Shown piece after piece: positions 1 to 8,851 of a stretch of 64,000 nucleotides of DNA (the stretch's first letter is position 1; the number at the start of each line of letters is the position of its first letter). This DNA comes from Corynebacterium spheniscorum (GTDB lineage: Bacteria > Actinomycetota > Actinomycetes > Mycobacteriales > Mycobacteriaceae). Below the pieces are notes generated by a model. That model did no database searches, had not been told where the DNA came from, and worked only from the letters and a program-made list of their open reading frames with translations. The translations under genes and the position numbers were made by a program. Where the stretch lies: the NCBI RefSeq assembly GCF_900113445.1, contig NZ_FOPJ01000006.1:1-64000 (forward strand), read 5' to 3'.

Positions 1-13
1 GACAACAATGATG

Positions 14-131
14 TGTCGGTGGTTATTGCGGCAGGGGTACGCCCGGTCCCTTTCCGAACCCGGAAGCTAAGCCTGTTTGCGCTGATGGTACTGCACCTGT
101 GAGGGTGTGGGAGAGTAAGTTGCTGCCGACC
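14..131 (+). rRNA. rrf: 5S ribosomal RNA
   Basis: The central signature (CCGAACCCGGAAGCTAAGCC) and the late GATGGTACTGC and GGGAGAGTA motifs are those of actinobacterial 5S rRNA. The terminal helix closes between GTCGGTGG near 15-22 and CTGCCGAC at 123-130, which sets the ends to within a base or two. It is presumably the last gene of an rRNA operon whose 16S and 23S lie upstream of the window; a strong hairpin follows 20 nt later. Confidence 0.95.
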
Positions 132-152
132 TAAAACTTGATAACAAAGAAT

Positions 153-196
153 ATGGGGTGGGGTGTGATACCAACTGGTGTCGCACCCCACCCCAT
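153..196 (+). terminator. rRNA operon terminator
   Basis: A 20-bp stem (arms about 153-172 and 177-196, two G-U pairs) with a 4-nt loop AACT, followed by TTTCG. Position directly after 5S rRNA and the very GC-rich stem make it the transcription terminator of the rRNA operon. Confidence 0.85.
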
Positions 197-381
197 TTCG
201 CATATCTAAAAGAATTTCCGGTGGGTTCTCCTGCTGCAGATTATTGTCACAGAGACGAAGACGAATAATGCATCGCAACGGGGTAGAATGATCCACCGTT
301 GTCTATATAAACCACTGCAGGCTCTGGCCTGCACACCCCCTTTTACAAACAACGGGGTTCCCCCCGATTTCGAGGATGTCG
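197..381 (+). promoter_or_regulatory. Promoter and leader region of the RGG/TPR gene
   Basis: Non-coding spacer. A TAGAAT at 284-289 and a TATATA at 304-309 are candidate -10 elements; neither has a convincing -35. A small hairpin (TGCAGG 316-321 with CCTGCA 328-333) lies in the predicted leader. Which -10 is used cannot be decided by eye. Confidence 0.35.
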
Positions 382-1551
382 ATGAGCTCAGATAACCCGC
401 ACCGTTCCTACCGGGACAATCACCACTCTCGCAGCGAAGGCCCACGCCAACGCCGCGACGATGACCAGCGGCGTCATCGTAACCACGACCCCCGCGATGA
501 GCGTGGCGGACGCCATTATGGTGACCAACCTCGTGGCCGTAACTGGGACGGCCGTGGTGAGCGCAAAAACCGCGGCCGCCAGTGGGATAACCGTGGCGAT
601 GATCGCCGCCGTGACGATCGCCCGCGTGGCCGCAATTGGGAAGAACGCGGCGGGGAACGCGGTCGTGAGGATCGTACCCGTGGCCGTAACTGGGAGGACC
701 GCGGGGATCGTCGACGTGATGATCGCCCGCGTGGCCGCAATTGGGAGGATCGGGGGGACCGCCGCGGCGGTGGGGATCGGGATCGTCGAGGCGGCCATGC
801 TCAACGCGGTGGCGCTCAACGACGCGACCGTTTCCAAGCTGGACCGCAGCGCAGCGGCTTCCGTGAAGACCGGATGGCGCAGCGCGCTAATGAACCTGAA
901 CTACCCAACGACATTGATGTCCAGGATCTTGACCCCATGGTCCGCCAAGACCTTCGGGTGCTCTCCCGCGATAATGCCGATCGCGTAGCTAAGCACATGA
1001 TTATGGCTGCGGTGCTGCTTGAAGAGGATCCGAAGAAGGCTCTTGAGCATGCTCGTGCTGCAAAGGATCGCGCGGGACGTGTGGCCGTTGCACGCGAGAC
1101 CTGCGGTATTACTGCTTATCATGCCGGCGAGTGGAAAGAAGCATTATCTGAGCTTCGTGCGGCCCGTCGCATCTCTGGTGGTCCCGGGTTGCTGGCTGTG
1201 ATGGCTGACTGTGAACGTGGCTTGGGCCGACCGGATAAAGCAGTGGAAATGGCTCGCGCGCCGGAGGTCCAAGAACTGGATCCCGATTCGCGGATTGAAT
1301 TGGCCATTGTGGTTGCTGGCGCTCGCCGCGATATGCAGCAAAAAGATGCAGCTTTGGTGACCTTGCAGCGGATGGATCCTAAGAAGTCCAATACCACTGT
1401 CTCTGGCCTGCGCTTAGCCTATGCGTACGCGGATGCGCTACAAGATGTGGGGCGCACTGATGAAGCTAAGGAATGGTTCACGCACGTGGCTGAGCATGAC
1501 CGCGAGTTCAACCTTTTCGACGCCGAGGATCGCCTTAAGGAGCTTTCGTGA
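382..1551 (+). CDS. RGG-repeat / TPR-like protein
   Basis: About 389 residues in two parts. Residues 1 to about 165 are almost only Arg, Gly, Asp, Asn and Trp, built on a repeated RGRNWEDRGD-type unit (about five copies), which resembles RNA-binding RGG/RG tracts. From about residue 175 the chain becomes an ordinary helical protein with TPR-like Ala/Leu pairs. It sits where M. tuberculosis has Rv1691 (a TPR protein before the HAD phosphatase gene), so the C-terminal half is probably that family. Start 382 is chosen because GAGG at 372-375 is 6 nt upstream; an in-frame ATG at 376 leaves no such spacing. The stop overlaps the next start. RNA binding is inferred from composition only. Confidence 0.85.
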   Translation: MSSDNPHRSYRDNHHSRSEGPRQRRDDDQRRHRNHDPRDERGGRHYGDQPRGRNWDGRGERKNRGRQWDNRGDDRRRDDRPRGRNWEERGGERGREDRTRGRNWEDRGDRRRDDRPRGRNWEDRGDRRGGGDRDRRGGHAQRGGAQRRDRFQAGPQRSGFREDRMAQRANEPELPNDIDVQDLDPMVRQDLRVLSRDNADRVAKHMIMAAVLLEEDPKKALEHARAAKDRAGRVAVARETCGITAYHAGEWKEALSELRAARRISGGPGLLAVMADCERGLGRPDKAVEMARAPEVQELDPDSRIELAIVVAGARRDMQQKDAALVTLQRMDPKKSNTTVSGLRLAYAYADALQDVGRTDEAKEWFTHVAEHDREFNLFDAEDRLKELS

Positions 1552-2537
1552 GTCGACTCATCGATCAATTCGATGGATTGCTGTTTGACCTAGACGGCAC
1601 TGTTTATGCTGGCGGCCAAGCAATTGAGCACGCCATTGAGTCAATCAATGACGCTGAGCTGCCCTGCATCTACGTGACCAATAATGCTTCGAGGGCCCCG
1701 GAAGTCGTGGCCGAGCAACTTAGAGGCTTAGGCATTGGGGCGGCTAGCGCGGATAGTGTTTTGACCTCCGCGCAGGCTGCTTTGAAGCTACTGCGCGAAT
1801 CCATAGGCGGGCACAAACTGCTGCTTTTAGGTTCCCAGAGCTTCCGTGACCTTGCTGAAGCTGAGGGCTATACCTTGGTGGATTCAGCTGATGAGCGTCC
1901 AGATGCGGTGGTTCAAGGTCATAACCCGGATACCGGGTGGCGTCAGCTATCGGAAGCGGCTTTGGCGATTCGCGCTGGTGTGCCGTATTTTGCCTCGAAT
2001 TTGGATACCACCTTGCCGCAGGAACGTGGCCTTATGGTGGGTAATGGTTCCATGGTTGCTGCTGTGGTGAGTGCGACCGGGGTGAAGCCGAAATCTGCCG
2101 GTAAACCCGCTCCGGATATGCTGCGAATCTCCGCTGAGTTGGCTCAAGCGAAACGCCCTTTGGTGGTTGGGGATCGCCTGGATACGGATATTCAAGGCGG
2201 TAATGCCGCGGGCTTTAAAACCCTTCAGGTACTCACCGGTGTGCATGGCCCACGTGATGTGATTGCGGCACCAGCGGAGCAGCGCCCTGATTATTTGGCG
2301 GTTGATTTACGTTGCCTGCATGACAGCGTGGAGCTTATTAGCCCAGGGGCGGATCTTGGCTTTAGTGCTGAGTTTGTTGATGGGGAAGTACAGCTTCAAT
2401 CAACACCTATGCAGGTTGCGGGGCAACCGGCGTGGCATGCCGCACTCCTTGCTGCCGCACCGGTGTGTTGGGAGCACCAGACGGTGTCGGTAAAAGCTTT
2501 AGATGAAAAAGCAAAGGATGCTATTTCTTCGTGGTAG
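1548..2537 (+). CDS. HAD-family phosphatase, NagD-like
   Basis: A 329-residue HAD hydrolase. Motif I is DLDGTV near residue 16, a TNN motif II follows (YVTNNAS), and GKPAPDM with GDRLDTDIQGG gives the Lys of motif III and the acidic motif IV. These are the marks of the NagD / 4-nitrophenylphosphatase branch (HAD class IIA), which dephosphorylates small sugar phosphates or nucleotides; the substrate cannot be read. About 60 extra residues follow the catalytic domain. GTG start overlaps the previous stop by 4 nt (GTGA), implying translational coupling. Equivalent by position to M. tuberculosis Rv1692, reported as a glycerol-phosphate phosphatase. Confidence 0.88.
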   Translation: MSRLIDQFDGLLFDLDGTVYAGGQAIEHAIESINDAELPCIYVTNNASRAPEVVAEQLRGLGIGAASADSVLTSAQAALKLLRESIGGHKLLLLGSQSFRDLAEAEGYTLVDSADERPDAVVQGHNPDTGWRQLSEAALAIRAGVPYFASNLDTTLPQERGLMVGNGSMVAAVVSATGVKPKSAGKPAPDMLRISAELAQAKRPLVVGDRLDTDIQGGNAAGFKTLQVLTGVHGPRDVIAAPAEQRPDYLAVDLRCLHDSVELISPGADLGFSAEFVDGEVQLQSTPMQVAGQPAWHAALLAAAPVCWEHQTVSVKALDEKAKDAISSW

Positions 2538-2701
2538 ACAAACCAAGGGATCCGCGAATGCGTGCGGAAGAGATTCGTCGGGAAGTTGAAGATGTGTTGG
2601 TGGACTTGCCCGATGATTTGTCGAATCCAGAGCAATTAGAGGCGGAAGTGGCGCGGTTGTCGAAGGCTCATGAATTATTGGATCGTGCGTTGCAGGATTA
2701 A
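2531..2701 (+). CDS. Small conserved charged protein (Rv1693-like position)
   Basis: A 56-residue ORF starting at GTG 2531 inside the last codons of the HAD gene and ending with TAA directly against the tlyA ATG at 2702. The product is acidic and helical (EEIRREVEDVL, then EQLEAEVARLSKAHELLD) with no cysteines or membrane segment; a short coiled coil is likely. The same slot in M. tuberculosis carries the small gene Rv1693. The tight packing on both sides supports it as a real translated gene. Function unknown. An in-frame ATG at 2558 is a possible shorter start. Confidence 0.7.
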   Translation: MVDKPRDPRMRAEEIRREVEDVLVDLPDDLSNPEQLEAEVARLSKAHELLDRALQD

Positions 2702-3526
2702 ATGATGGATGAGCAGCGGTTGGATAGTGCCATTAGTGAGCGGGGGTTGGCGCGCTCGCGGGAGAAAGCCCGAGCCATGATTAAGGCCGGGCGGGTGAGC
2801 GTGGATGGTCGGGTGGTGAAGAAAGCTGCGACGGCTGTGGGGGAAAACTCGCGGATTGAGATTGCTGCTGCGCCGGAGGATCGCTGGGCATCCAGGGGAG
2901 CGTTGAAGCTGCTCAGCGTGTTGGATCTATGGGAACCGCAGGGTTTAAGTTTGGCGGGTAAGCGAGTGTTGGATGCGGGGGCCTCGACCGGTGGGTTTAG
3001 TGATGTGTGCCTCGATCGTGGGGCGAAGAAAGTGTATGCCGTGGATGTGGGGCATGATCAATTGATTGCTCGGCTGGCGGAAGATCCACGGATTAAGAAC
3101 CTTGAAGCCACCAATATTCGGGAATTAGACCGAGATATGTTGGATGGTGAAGCAGTTGATCTAATGGTGGGGGATTTAAGCTTCATATCCTTGAAATTGG
3201 TGCTGCCGGTGATTGCACAATGCGTGCGTGAGGGAGCGGATTTATTGCCGATGGTGAAGCCCCAATTTGAGGTGGGAAAGGAAAGATTAAGCCGCACTGG
3301 GGTAGTGAAGTCGCCTGAATTAAGGGCAGAAGTGACTTTAGATATTGCTCGTTGTGCGGCGGATCTGGGCTTATCGACCTTAGGAGTTGTGGCCTCAGCA
3401 TTGCCGGGGCCAAGTGGCAACGTAGAGTATTTTCTGTGGCTGCGTGCCGATGCGGGTGCGCAAGCGCCCAGTGAGACGCAGCTCAGTGACATGGTGTCAC
3501 GCGCAATAAAGGAAGGACCCCAATGA
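2702..3526 (+). CDS. tlyA: TlyA, rRNA 2'-O-methyltransferase
   Basis: 274 residues. An N-terminal S4 RNA-binding domain (LARSREKARAMIKAGRVSVDG, about residues 15-60) is followed by a Rossmann methyltransferase with LDAGASTGGF (SAM motif I) and VGDLSFISL (motif IV). This is the TlyA family, which methylates cytidines of 16S and 23S rRNA and makes ribosomes sensitive to capreomycin. A second ATG directly follows the first, so the start may be 2705. The stop overlaps nadK by 4 nt. Once called a hemolysin; the methyltransferase role is the established one. Confidence 0.93.
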   Translation: MMDEQRLDSAISERGLARSREKARAMIKAGRVSVDGRVVKKAATAVGENSRIEIAAAPEDRWASRGALKLLSVLDLWEPQGLSLAGKRVLDAGASTGGFSDVCLDRGAKKVYAVDVGHDQLIARLAEDPRIKNLEATNIRELDRDMLDGEAVDLMVGDLSFISLKLVLPVIAQCVREGADLLPMVKPQFEVGKERLSRTGVVKSPELRAEVTLDIARCAADLGLSTLGVVASALPGPSGNVEYFLWLRADAGAQAPSETQLSDMVSRAIKEGPQ

Positions 3527-4527
3527 GTCCCTGCCAGGGTATCGACCGCTATTGGGAACGCGGTGACCTCCCGCCGCGGCCGCTTGAAGGGGAGGAGCGT
3601 GAGGTACTGCTCGTCCCGCACACCGGGCGCCGCGAGAATGTGGATGCATCCTCTAAAGCAGCTGAGATGCTCCAAGCCGCAGGCATTGGGGTGCGTGTTC
3701 TAGTTCACCGCGACTCCACTGCGGTGGCGCAACACCCCGTGCTTTCTCAATTAGATCGCCGCACGCACTCAGCTAGCGCTGCGGAAGGCGTGGAATTAGT
3801 GCTTGTTCTTGGCGGCGATGGGACCTTCTTGCGGGCCGCAGACCTGGCGCACCGTGTGGATATTCCGGTGCTGGGAATCAACCTTGGGCATGTGGGCTTC
3901 TTGGCGGAATGGGAAGCAGAATCCCTGGAAGAAGCTATTCAACGGGTAATTGACCGGGATTACCGCGTGGAAGACCGCATGACCTTAGATGTGGTGGTGC
4001 GCGATACCGACCTGAATATCACGGGGCGTTGCTGGGCACTAAATGAAGTTTCCGTGGAGAATTTAGATCGCCGCGGGGTGCTTGATGCAGTGCTAGAAGT
4101 TGATGGGCGGCCGGTGAGTAGCTTCGGTTGCGACGGGGTGTTGATTTCTACCCCGACTGGCTCGACCGCCTATGCATTTTCTGCTGGTGGGCCGGTGCTA
4201 TGGCCAGAACTTGATGCCATTTTGGTGGTCCCGAATAATGCGCACGCGCTTTTCACCAAGCCTTTGGTGGTGTCCCCAAGCTCCACGGTGGCGGTGGAAT
4301 CTAATCCCTTCGCCTCCCATGCGCAGGCCATTATGGATGGGTTCAGGCCGCTGCCTATGCCCCCAGGATCGCGGGTGGAAGTAGAGCGCGGGAATCGTCC
4401 GGTGCGGTGGGTGCGTTTGGATGATTCGCCCTTTACGGACCGCCTGGTGACGAAGCTGCGGCTCCCAGTTGAAGGTTGGCGTGGCCCCGGTAATGAAGCG
4501 AAGAAATTGGACGCTGAACAGAAGTAG
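3523..4527 (+). CDS. ppnK: ATP/polyphosphate NAD kinase
   Basis: 334 residues. Phosphorylates NAD to NADP. The diagnostic GGDGT (VLGGDGTFL, about residue 105), the NLGHVGFL stretch, the NE motif (WALNEVSVE) and TPTGSTAYAFSAGGP are all present, so the active site is complete. The first 20 residues are an extension before the conserved fold. ATG overlaps the tlyA stop (ATGA), so the two are likely co-translated. Symbol ppnK (also nadK). Confidence 0.95.
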   Translation: MSPCQGIDRYWERGDLPPRPLEGEEREVLLVPHTGRRENVDASSKAAEMLQAAGIGVRVLVHRDSTAVAQHPVLSQLDRRTHSASAAEGVELVLVLGGDGTFLRAADLAHRVDIPVLGINLGHVGFLAEWEAESLEEAIQRVIDRDYRVEDRMTLDVVVRDTDLNITGRCWALNEVSVENLDRRGVLDAVLEVDGRPVSSFGCDGVLISTPTGSTAYAFSAGGPVLWPELDAILVVPNNAHALFTKPLVVSPSSTVAVESNPFASHAQAIMDGFRPLPMPPGSRVEVERGNRPVRWVRLDDSPFTDRLVTKLRLPVEGWRGPGNEAKKLDAEQK

Positions 4528-4622
4528 GCCTTGCTGAAGGGCGCTATTTCGAACGCTTGGGGGAGGGCAGCTGGGGAGGGTGCTCGGCACCCTGACCCTA
4601 GTGGCGCATTAGGCTTTGATTC
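4528..4622 (+). promoter_or_regulatory. Putative recN promoter, possibly SOS-linked
   Basis: The 95-nt spacer has TAGGCT at 4610-4615, 7 nt before the recN ATG, so transcription would start at or next to the start codon (leaderless). No Shine-Dalgarno motif is seen. A TCGAAC half-site at 4549-4554, within a 16-mer that matches the corynebacterial LexA box at about 10 of 14 fixed positions, may be a weak LexA site. Confidence 0.4.
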
Positions 4623-6344
4623 ATGCTTGCCGACATCACGATCGAGAACCTGGGCGTCATCCCCAAAGCTAGCGCTGAGCTAGCCCCCGGCTTAAGTGTG
4701 CTCACCGGTGAAACCGGTGCCGGCAAAACCATGGTGGTTACGGGATTACGCCTGCTTTCCGGTGGGCGCGCAGACCCCGGCAGGGTACGTGCTGGCTGCA
4801 AGAAAGCCGTGGTGGAGGGGCGTTTTACCGCTGAGGGGGTATCCCTGGAGGTGCAAGCGCGATGCCAGGAGATCCTCAAGGCAGCAGGTGGGGATGTTGA
4901 TGAGAATGGGGATTATTTAGCACTGCGCTCAGTAAGCGTGAGCGAAGAGGGCACGGGGCGTTCGCGCGCGCATCTAGGTGGGCGTGCGGTACCAGCTGCC
5001 ACATTGGCGGAGTTCGCTTCTGAAGTATTAACCATCCATGGCCAAAATGATCAACTGCGCTTGCTTTCCCCGGAACGCCAATTAGCGGCTCTGGATCGCT
5101 TTGATCCACGCATCGCCCCGGTATTAAAGGAATATCGTGAGCTGTGGGGGAGGTGGCGGGAACTGGCGCGGGATCTGAAGAAGCGCACGGAGTCTCGCCG
5201 GGAATTGGCGCAGGAAGTAGATCGCCTGCAATTTGCGATCGAAGAAATCAGTGCCATTGATCCGGCACCAGGGGAGGATCAAGAACTCATTGCCTCGATT
5301 AGGCGCATGCAAGATGTGGATACCTTGCGCGAGCAGAGCATGCGGGCTTTGCATGCCATTGATGGGGTCGAAGATGTGGAGGCGCTGCGCGGTGCCGCGG
5401 AGTTAGCTGGGGAGGCAGAATACTTATTGATTGCCAGCGCCGATGAGCGCCTCAAAGCCCTAGGCGAACAGCTAGGAGAAGTGACGGCCTCTTTAGCGGA
5501 TGTGTCTTCTGAGCTGGCAAGTTATTTAGATGAATTACCGGTGGACCCGGCTGAATTAGATAACCTCTTGCAGCGCCAACAGGAGCTGAAGACACTGACC
5601 CGGAAATACGCCCCGGATGCTGATGGCGTGATTGCGTGGAAAGAAAAGGCGGAGAAGCGGCTAGCCAGCATTGATGTGAGCACCGAGGCTTTGGATAAGT
5701 TGAAAGCTGAGGTGGCTGCCGCGGAAAAGAAGATGAAGAAGGTGGCGAAGCAGCTTCGGGGCTTACGTGAAGAGGCCGCTAAGAAATTAGCTGCCGCAGT
5801 GACCAAGGAACTGCATGGCCTCGCGATGCCGAAATCCCGCCTAGAGGTAGAGGTTAATGCGGTAGAACCCGGTGCTTCAGGCACTGAGGAAGTGCAATTA
5901 TTGCTGGCCCCGACACCGCAATCCCCGGGGCGGCCGTTGGCGTCTTCAGCTTCTGGCGGTGAGCTCAGCCGCGTGATGTTGGCGTTGGAGGTGATTCTTT
6001 CGGAATCCCCTGGTGGGGGCACCATGGTGTTTGATGAAGTTGATGCCGGGGTGGGCGGTAAAGCAGCCGTGGAAATTGGGCGGCGGCTAGCTCGCTTGGC
6101 GCGCAGCAACCAGGTGATTGTGGTGACACACTTACCGCAAGTAGCAGCCTATGCGGATACGCATCTGCATGTGGCTAAGGAAGTCAGTGATGCCGAAGTG
6201 AGCTCTGGGGTGGAGGTCTTAAGTGATGACAGGCGGATTGAGGAATTAGCGCGCATGTTGGCGGGTATGGAAGATACCGCGACTGGTCGTGCGCATGCCG
6301 CGGAGCTATTGGCGACAGCGCAGGCAGAGATTAAAAACATGTAG
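4623..6344 (+). CDS. recN: RecN, DNA repair SMC-like ATPase
   Basis: 573 residues, normal RecN length. N-terminal Walker A is GETGAGKT (about residue 30). Long heptad-rich coiled-coil arms run from about residue 170 to 390. The C-terminal half has the ABC signature SASGGELSRVMLALE, Walker B TMVFDEVDAGVGG and the switch His (VTHLPQVAAYAD). RecN acts in double-strand break repair, usually under SOS control. No Shine-Dalgarno precedes the ATG, and a -10-like TAGGCT lies 7 nt upstream, so the mRNA may be leaderless. Confidence 0.95.
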   Translation: MLADITIENLGVIPKASAELAPGLSVLTGETGAGKTMVVTGLRLLSGGRADPGRVRAGCKKAVVEGRFTAEGVSLEVQARCQEILKAAGGDVDENGDYLALRSVSVSEEGTGRSRAHLGGRAVPAATLAEFASEVLTIHGQNDQLRLLSPERQLAALDRFDPRIAPVLKEYRELWGRWRELARDLKKRTESRRELAQEVDRLQFAIEEISAIDPAPGEDQELIASIRRMQDVDTLREQSMRALHAIDGVEDVEALRGAAELAGEAEYLLIASADERLKALGEQLGEVTASLADVSSELASYLDELPVDPAELDNLLQRQQELKTLTRKYAPDADGVIAWKEKAEKRLASIDVSTEALDKLKAEVAAAEKKMKKVAKQLRGLREEAAKKLAAAVTKELHGLAMPKSRLEVEVNAVEPGASGTEEVQLLLAPTPQSPGRPLASSASGGELSRVMLALEVILSESPGGGTMVFDEVDAGVGGKAAVEIGRRLARLARSNQVIVVTHLPQVAAYADTHLHVAKEVSDAEVSSGVEVLSDDRRIEELARMLAGMEDTATGRAHAAELLATAQAEIKNM

Positions 6345-6439
6345 GAGTTGCGGTTTGAGTTGCTGTAGGCCTCTGTGACGCAAGTTTCTAGGGTGACTTT
6401 CCGCGCGCCTCCACCCACTGAGCATTGGGATTGAACACA

Positions 6440-7636
6440 ATGGGCCGCATGAGTCTGTTCTCTCGCACCGCCGACCTGCCCGGTATGCACGGGGTCCTTC
6501 GGGACTGCACACCCATGGGCAAGGGTTTTAAACGTTTCAAAGAAGGCGATATCGCCGTTATTGACGCCCCCGATATCTCCCGGCGTTTCGCCCAACGCCT
6601 CATTGAGATGCGGCCCCAAGCCGTGGTGAATATTGCGCGCTTCACCACCGGCGCAGTCCCCAATTTTGGCCCCCAAATGCTCATTGATGCGGGCATTCCA
6701 CTGTATGAGAACACCGGGGCGCAGCTCCAAGAGGGCTTCCGGGACGGCAAGAAGGGAAGAATTACCGAAGATGGTGGAATCTTCCTTGGTGAGAACCAGA
6801 TCGCTTCTTCTACTCCGCTAGATAGCGCTGGGGCACAGGCAGGTTTCCGTGATGCCCAGCAAATCCTGGTGGACAATATGGAAGCCTATTTCGGCAACAC
6901 CACGCAGTTCATTCACTCCGAGGCACCACTGCTTATTGATGGCATTGGTATCCCGGATACCGGGGTGGCCATTGAAGACCGCAAGGTTGTGGTGCTCTCC
7001 CCGGATGCCGGGCATAAAGAGACCTTGAAGAATCTCCGTAACTTCATCCGCGAATATGATCCGGTGCTCATTGGCGTGAATGAAGCAGCAGACTCCCTTG
7101 TTCAAGCCGGCTACACCCCAGCTTTGGTGGTGGGCGACCCCCAATCCATGGCTGCTGAGACGCTGCGTAGCGGTGCGCGCGTGATTCTGCCGGCAGAACC
7201 AGATGGGCATGCCCCCGGCCTAGAAAGAATCCAAGACCTGGGTGTGGGCGCGATGACCTTCCCAGCGGCCACGCATTCGGCCACGGATCTGGCGATGCTC
7301 TTGGCTAATTACCATGGCGCACAGCTGATTGTGAATGCTGGTTCCCCGCGAGATTTGGATTCCCTTTTCGCCCAAGGTGCACAGGCCTCCCCAGCTGCTT
7401 TATTAACGCGCGCGAAGGTTGGCCCGAAGTTGGTGGATGCCTCTGCGATTAGCAATCTCTACACGGTCCAGCGTGGCGGTGGCTTGGGGTGGCTGTGGGC
7501 CATCCTGGGCATCTTGGTGGCCTTGGCGGTCATCATTGTGGTGGTGGGTACCGCAGGGCAGGGAACCTTCACCGATAACCTCATCGATACCTGGAACAAT
7601 ATTGCACTTACGGTGCAAGCATGGTTCCATCGCTAG
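6440..7636 (+). CDS. steA: SteA-like cell-envelope / septum protein
   Basis: About 398 residues. The soluble part resembles a thiamin pyrophosphokinase-like fold (DUF2072/DUF115-like) without an obvious full active site, and one membrane helix closes the chain (WLWAILGILVALAVIIVVVG, near residue 350) with a short tail. The order recN-steA-steB-pyrG matches C. glutamicum cg1603-cg1604, where SteA and SteB form a complex needed for normal cell separation and envelope stability. Several starts are possible (TTG 6425, ATG 6440, ATG 6449); none has a strong ribosome binding site, and the conserved part begins at MSLFSRTADLPG (6449). Confidence 0.82.
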   Translation: MGRMSLFSRTADLPGMHGVLRDCTPMGKGFKRFKEGDIAVIDAPDISRRFAQRLIEMRPQAVVNIARFTTGAVPNFGPQMLIDAGIPLYENTGAQLQEGFRDGKKGRITEDGGIFLGENQIASSTPLDSAGAQAGFRDAQQILVDNMEAYFGNTTQFIHSEAPLLIDGIGIPDTGVAIEDRKVVVLSPDAGHKETLKNLRNFIREYDPVLIGVNEAADSLVQAGYTPALVVGDPQSMAAETLRSGARVILPAEPDGHAPGLERIQDLGVGAMTFPAATHSATDLAMLLANYHGAQLIVNAGSPRDLDSLFAQGAQASPAALLTRAKVGPKLVDASAISNLYTVQRGGGLGWLWAILGILVALAVIIVVVGTAGQGTFTDNLIDTWNNIALTVQAWFHR

Positions 7637-7667
7637 CGCTGCATAGATCTGAAGGATAAGTACACAC

Positions 7668-8780
7668 ATGGCTAAAAAATCTGGTGGCGGAGTCTTTATT
7701 GGCGGACTCGGCTTCGGTATTGCCGCAGGTGTTGCCCTCGGCACGCTGGTGATCGCCCCGAACCTTCCAGAAGGTTCGCATGCTCAACTCGCCATTGCTC
7801 AAAAAGATCTCGCCGCAAGCAAAGAACTAGCTGAGATTAATGGCGCCCAAGCTGCCTCCGCAGATGGGCTGATTGGTGACCTGGCGGCAAGTGTTGTCAA
7901 AGACACCCTCAAAGATAAGGCCGTGCTGATTATGCACACCGAGGATGCTGATGCCACGGACCTCAGCCGGGTCAGCGAATTACTTGGTAAAGCTGGTGCA
8001 GAGATCACAGGTGATATTGCCCTGAAGGATAAATTCCTGTCCAAAGACGGTGCGGACTCCTTGAAGTCCATCGTGGCTAATACCCTGCCTGCTGGTGCCA
8101 AGCTCTCCACGGATTCGCTTGACCCCGGCACCCATGCTGGTGAAGCCCTTGGTGCGGCTTTAACCATGGACCCTGAATCCGGAGATCCGAAGGCCGCCGC
8201 GGAAGACCGCAAACTTCTACTAAGCGCCTTGGCGGACGCTGATTTCATCAGCTTCGATGAGGACACTATCTCCCCGGCTGACTCGCTGGTGATCATCACA
8301 GGTGATTCTGATGGCCTGGCGAAGAAGGATGATAGCGAAAGCGACACCCCGACCAGCTCCTTCGCCGCCCAAACGCTAGCGAAATTCGCTGCTGCTTTGG
8401 ATCGCGCCGATGGGGCAGTGGTGCTAGCTGGCCGCGTACACACCGCCGCTGATACCGGCGTGATTGGTTTATTGCGCAAGGACGCCGAGGCGCAAGGTGT
8501 AAGCACCGTGGATTCCCTCTCCCGGGAATGGGCTCGCTTGGCCACCGTCTTGGCGGTAAAGGAACAGCTTAAGGGCGGTCATGGCGCCTATGGGGCGGCT
8601 TCTTCGGCTGAGGCCGTTGCCCCGGCACCCGATGGTGCCACCCCTTCGGTACCGGCGGAAGAACAACCCAGCGCTGAGCAAAATGCTCCGGAGCAGAACA
8701 CCGCTGAGGAGAACACCGCCGAGGAGAACACTGCTGAGCAAAACACCGCCGATCAGAGCGGCTCTGAGCAGGAAAGTTAA
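7668..8780 (+). CDS. steB: SteB / MctB-family membrane protein
   Basis: 370 residues. A single N-terminal membrane helix (about residues 7-30) is followed by a coiled-coil start and an extracytoplasmic domain of the MctB (DUF3186, 'copper transporter') family. It lies 31 nt after steA and probably acts with it in daughter-cell separation. The last about 45 residues are a low-complexity acidic tail with five-residue repeats of the NTAEE/NTAEQ type, encoded by imperfect 15-bp DNA repeats near 8690-8760. The family name suggests copper, but the genomic context points to envelope biology. Confidence 0.82.
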   Translation: MAKKSGGGVFIGGLGFGIAAGVALGTLVIAPNLPEGSHAQLAIAQKDLAASKELAEINGAQAASADGLIGDLAASVVKDTLKDKAVLIMHTEDADATDLSRVSELLGKAGAEITGDIALKDKFLSKDGADSLKSIVANTLPAGAKLSTDSLDPGTHAGEALGAALTMDPESGDPKAAAEDRKLLLSALADADFISFDEDTISPADSLVIITGDSDGLAKKDDSESDTPTSSFAAQTLAKFAAALDRADGAVVLAGRVHTAADTGVIGLLRKDAEAQGVSTVDSLSREWARLATVLAVKEQLKGGHGAYGAASSAEAVAPAPDGATPSVPAEEQPSAEQNAPEQNTAEENTAEENTAEQNTADQSGSEQES

Positions 8781-8811
8781 TTTCTGTCAGTTAATTGGTA
8801 TAAACTGAAGG

Positions 8812-8851
8812 CCCGTAGTTCTTGAGTGTTTTCGCATTCAAGGGCTGCGGG
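8812..8851 (+). promoter_or_regulatory. Stem-loop in the pyrG leader
   Basis: A continuous 17-bp RNA stem can form between 8812-8828 and 8835-8851 (inner arms CTTGAGTG / CATTCAAG, outer CCCGTAG / CTGCGGG; a few G-U pairs) around a 6-nt loop. A TATAAA-like -10 at about 8799-8805 would start transcription right at the stem. There is no U-tract after it. It could be the steB terminator or a pyrG 5'-leader control element. Confidence 0.55.

Noticed and set aside
388..988. Open frames in other phases over the RGG repeats
   Set aside because: They arise from the repetitive GC-rich codons; only the frame leading into the TPR-like part is continuous with a conserved protein.
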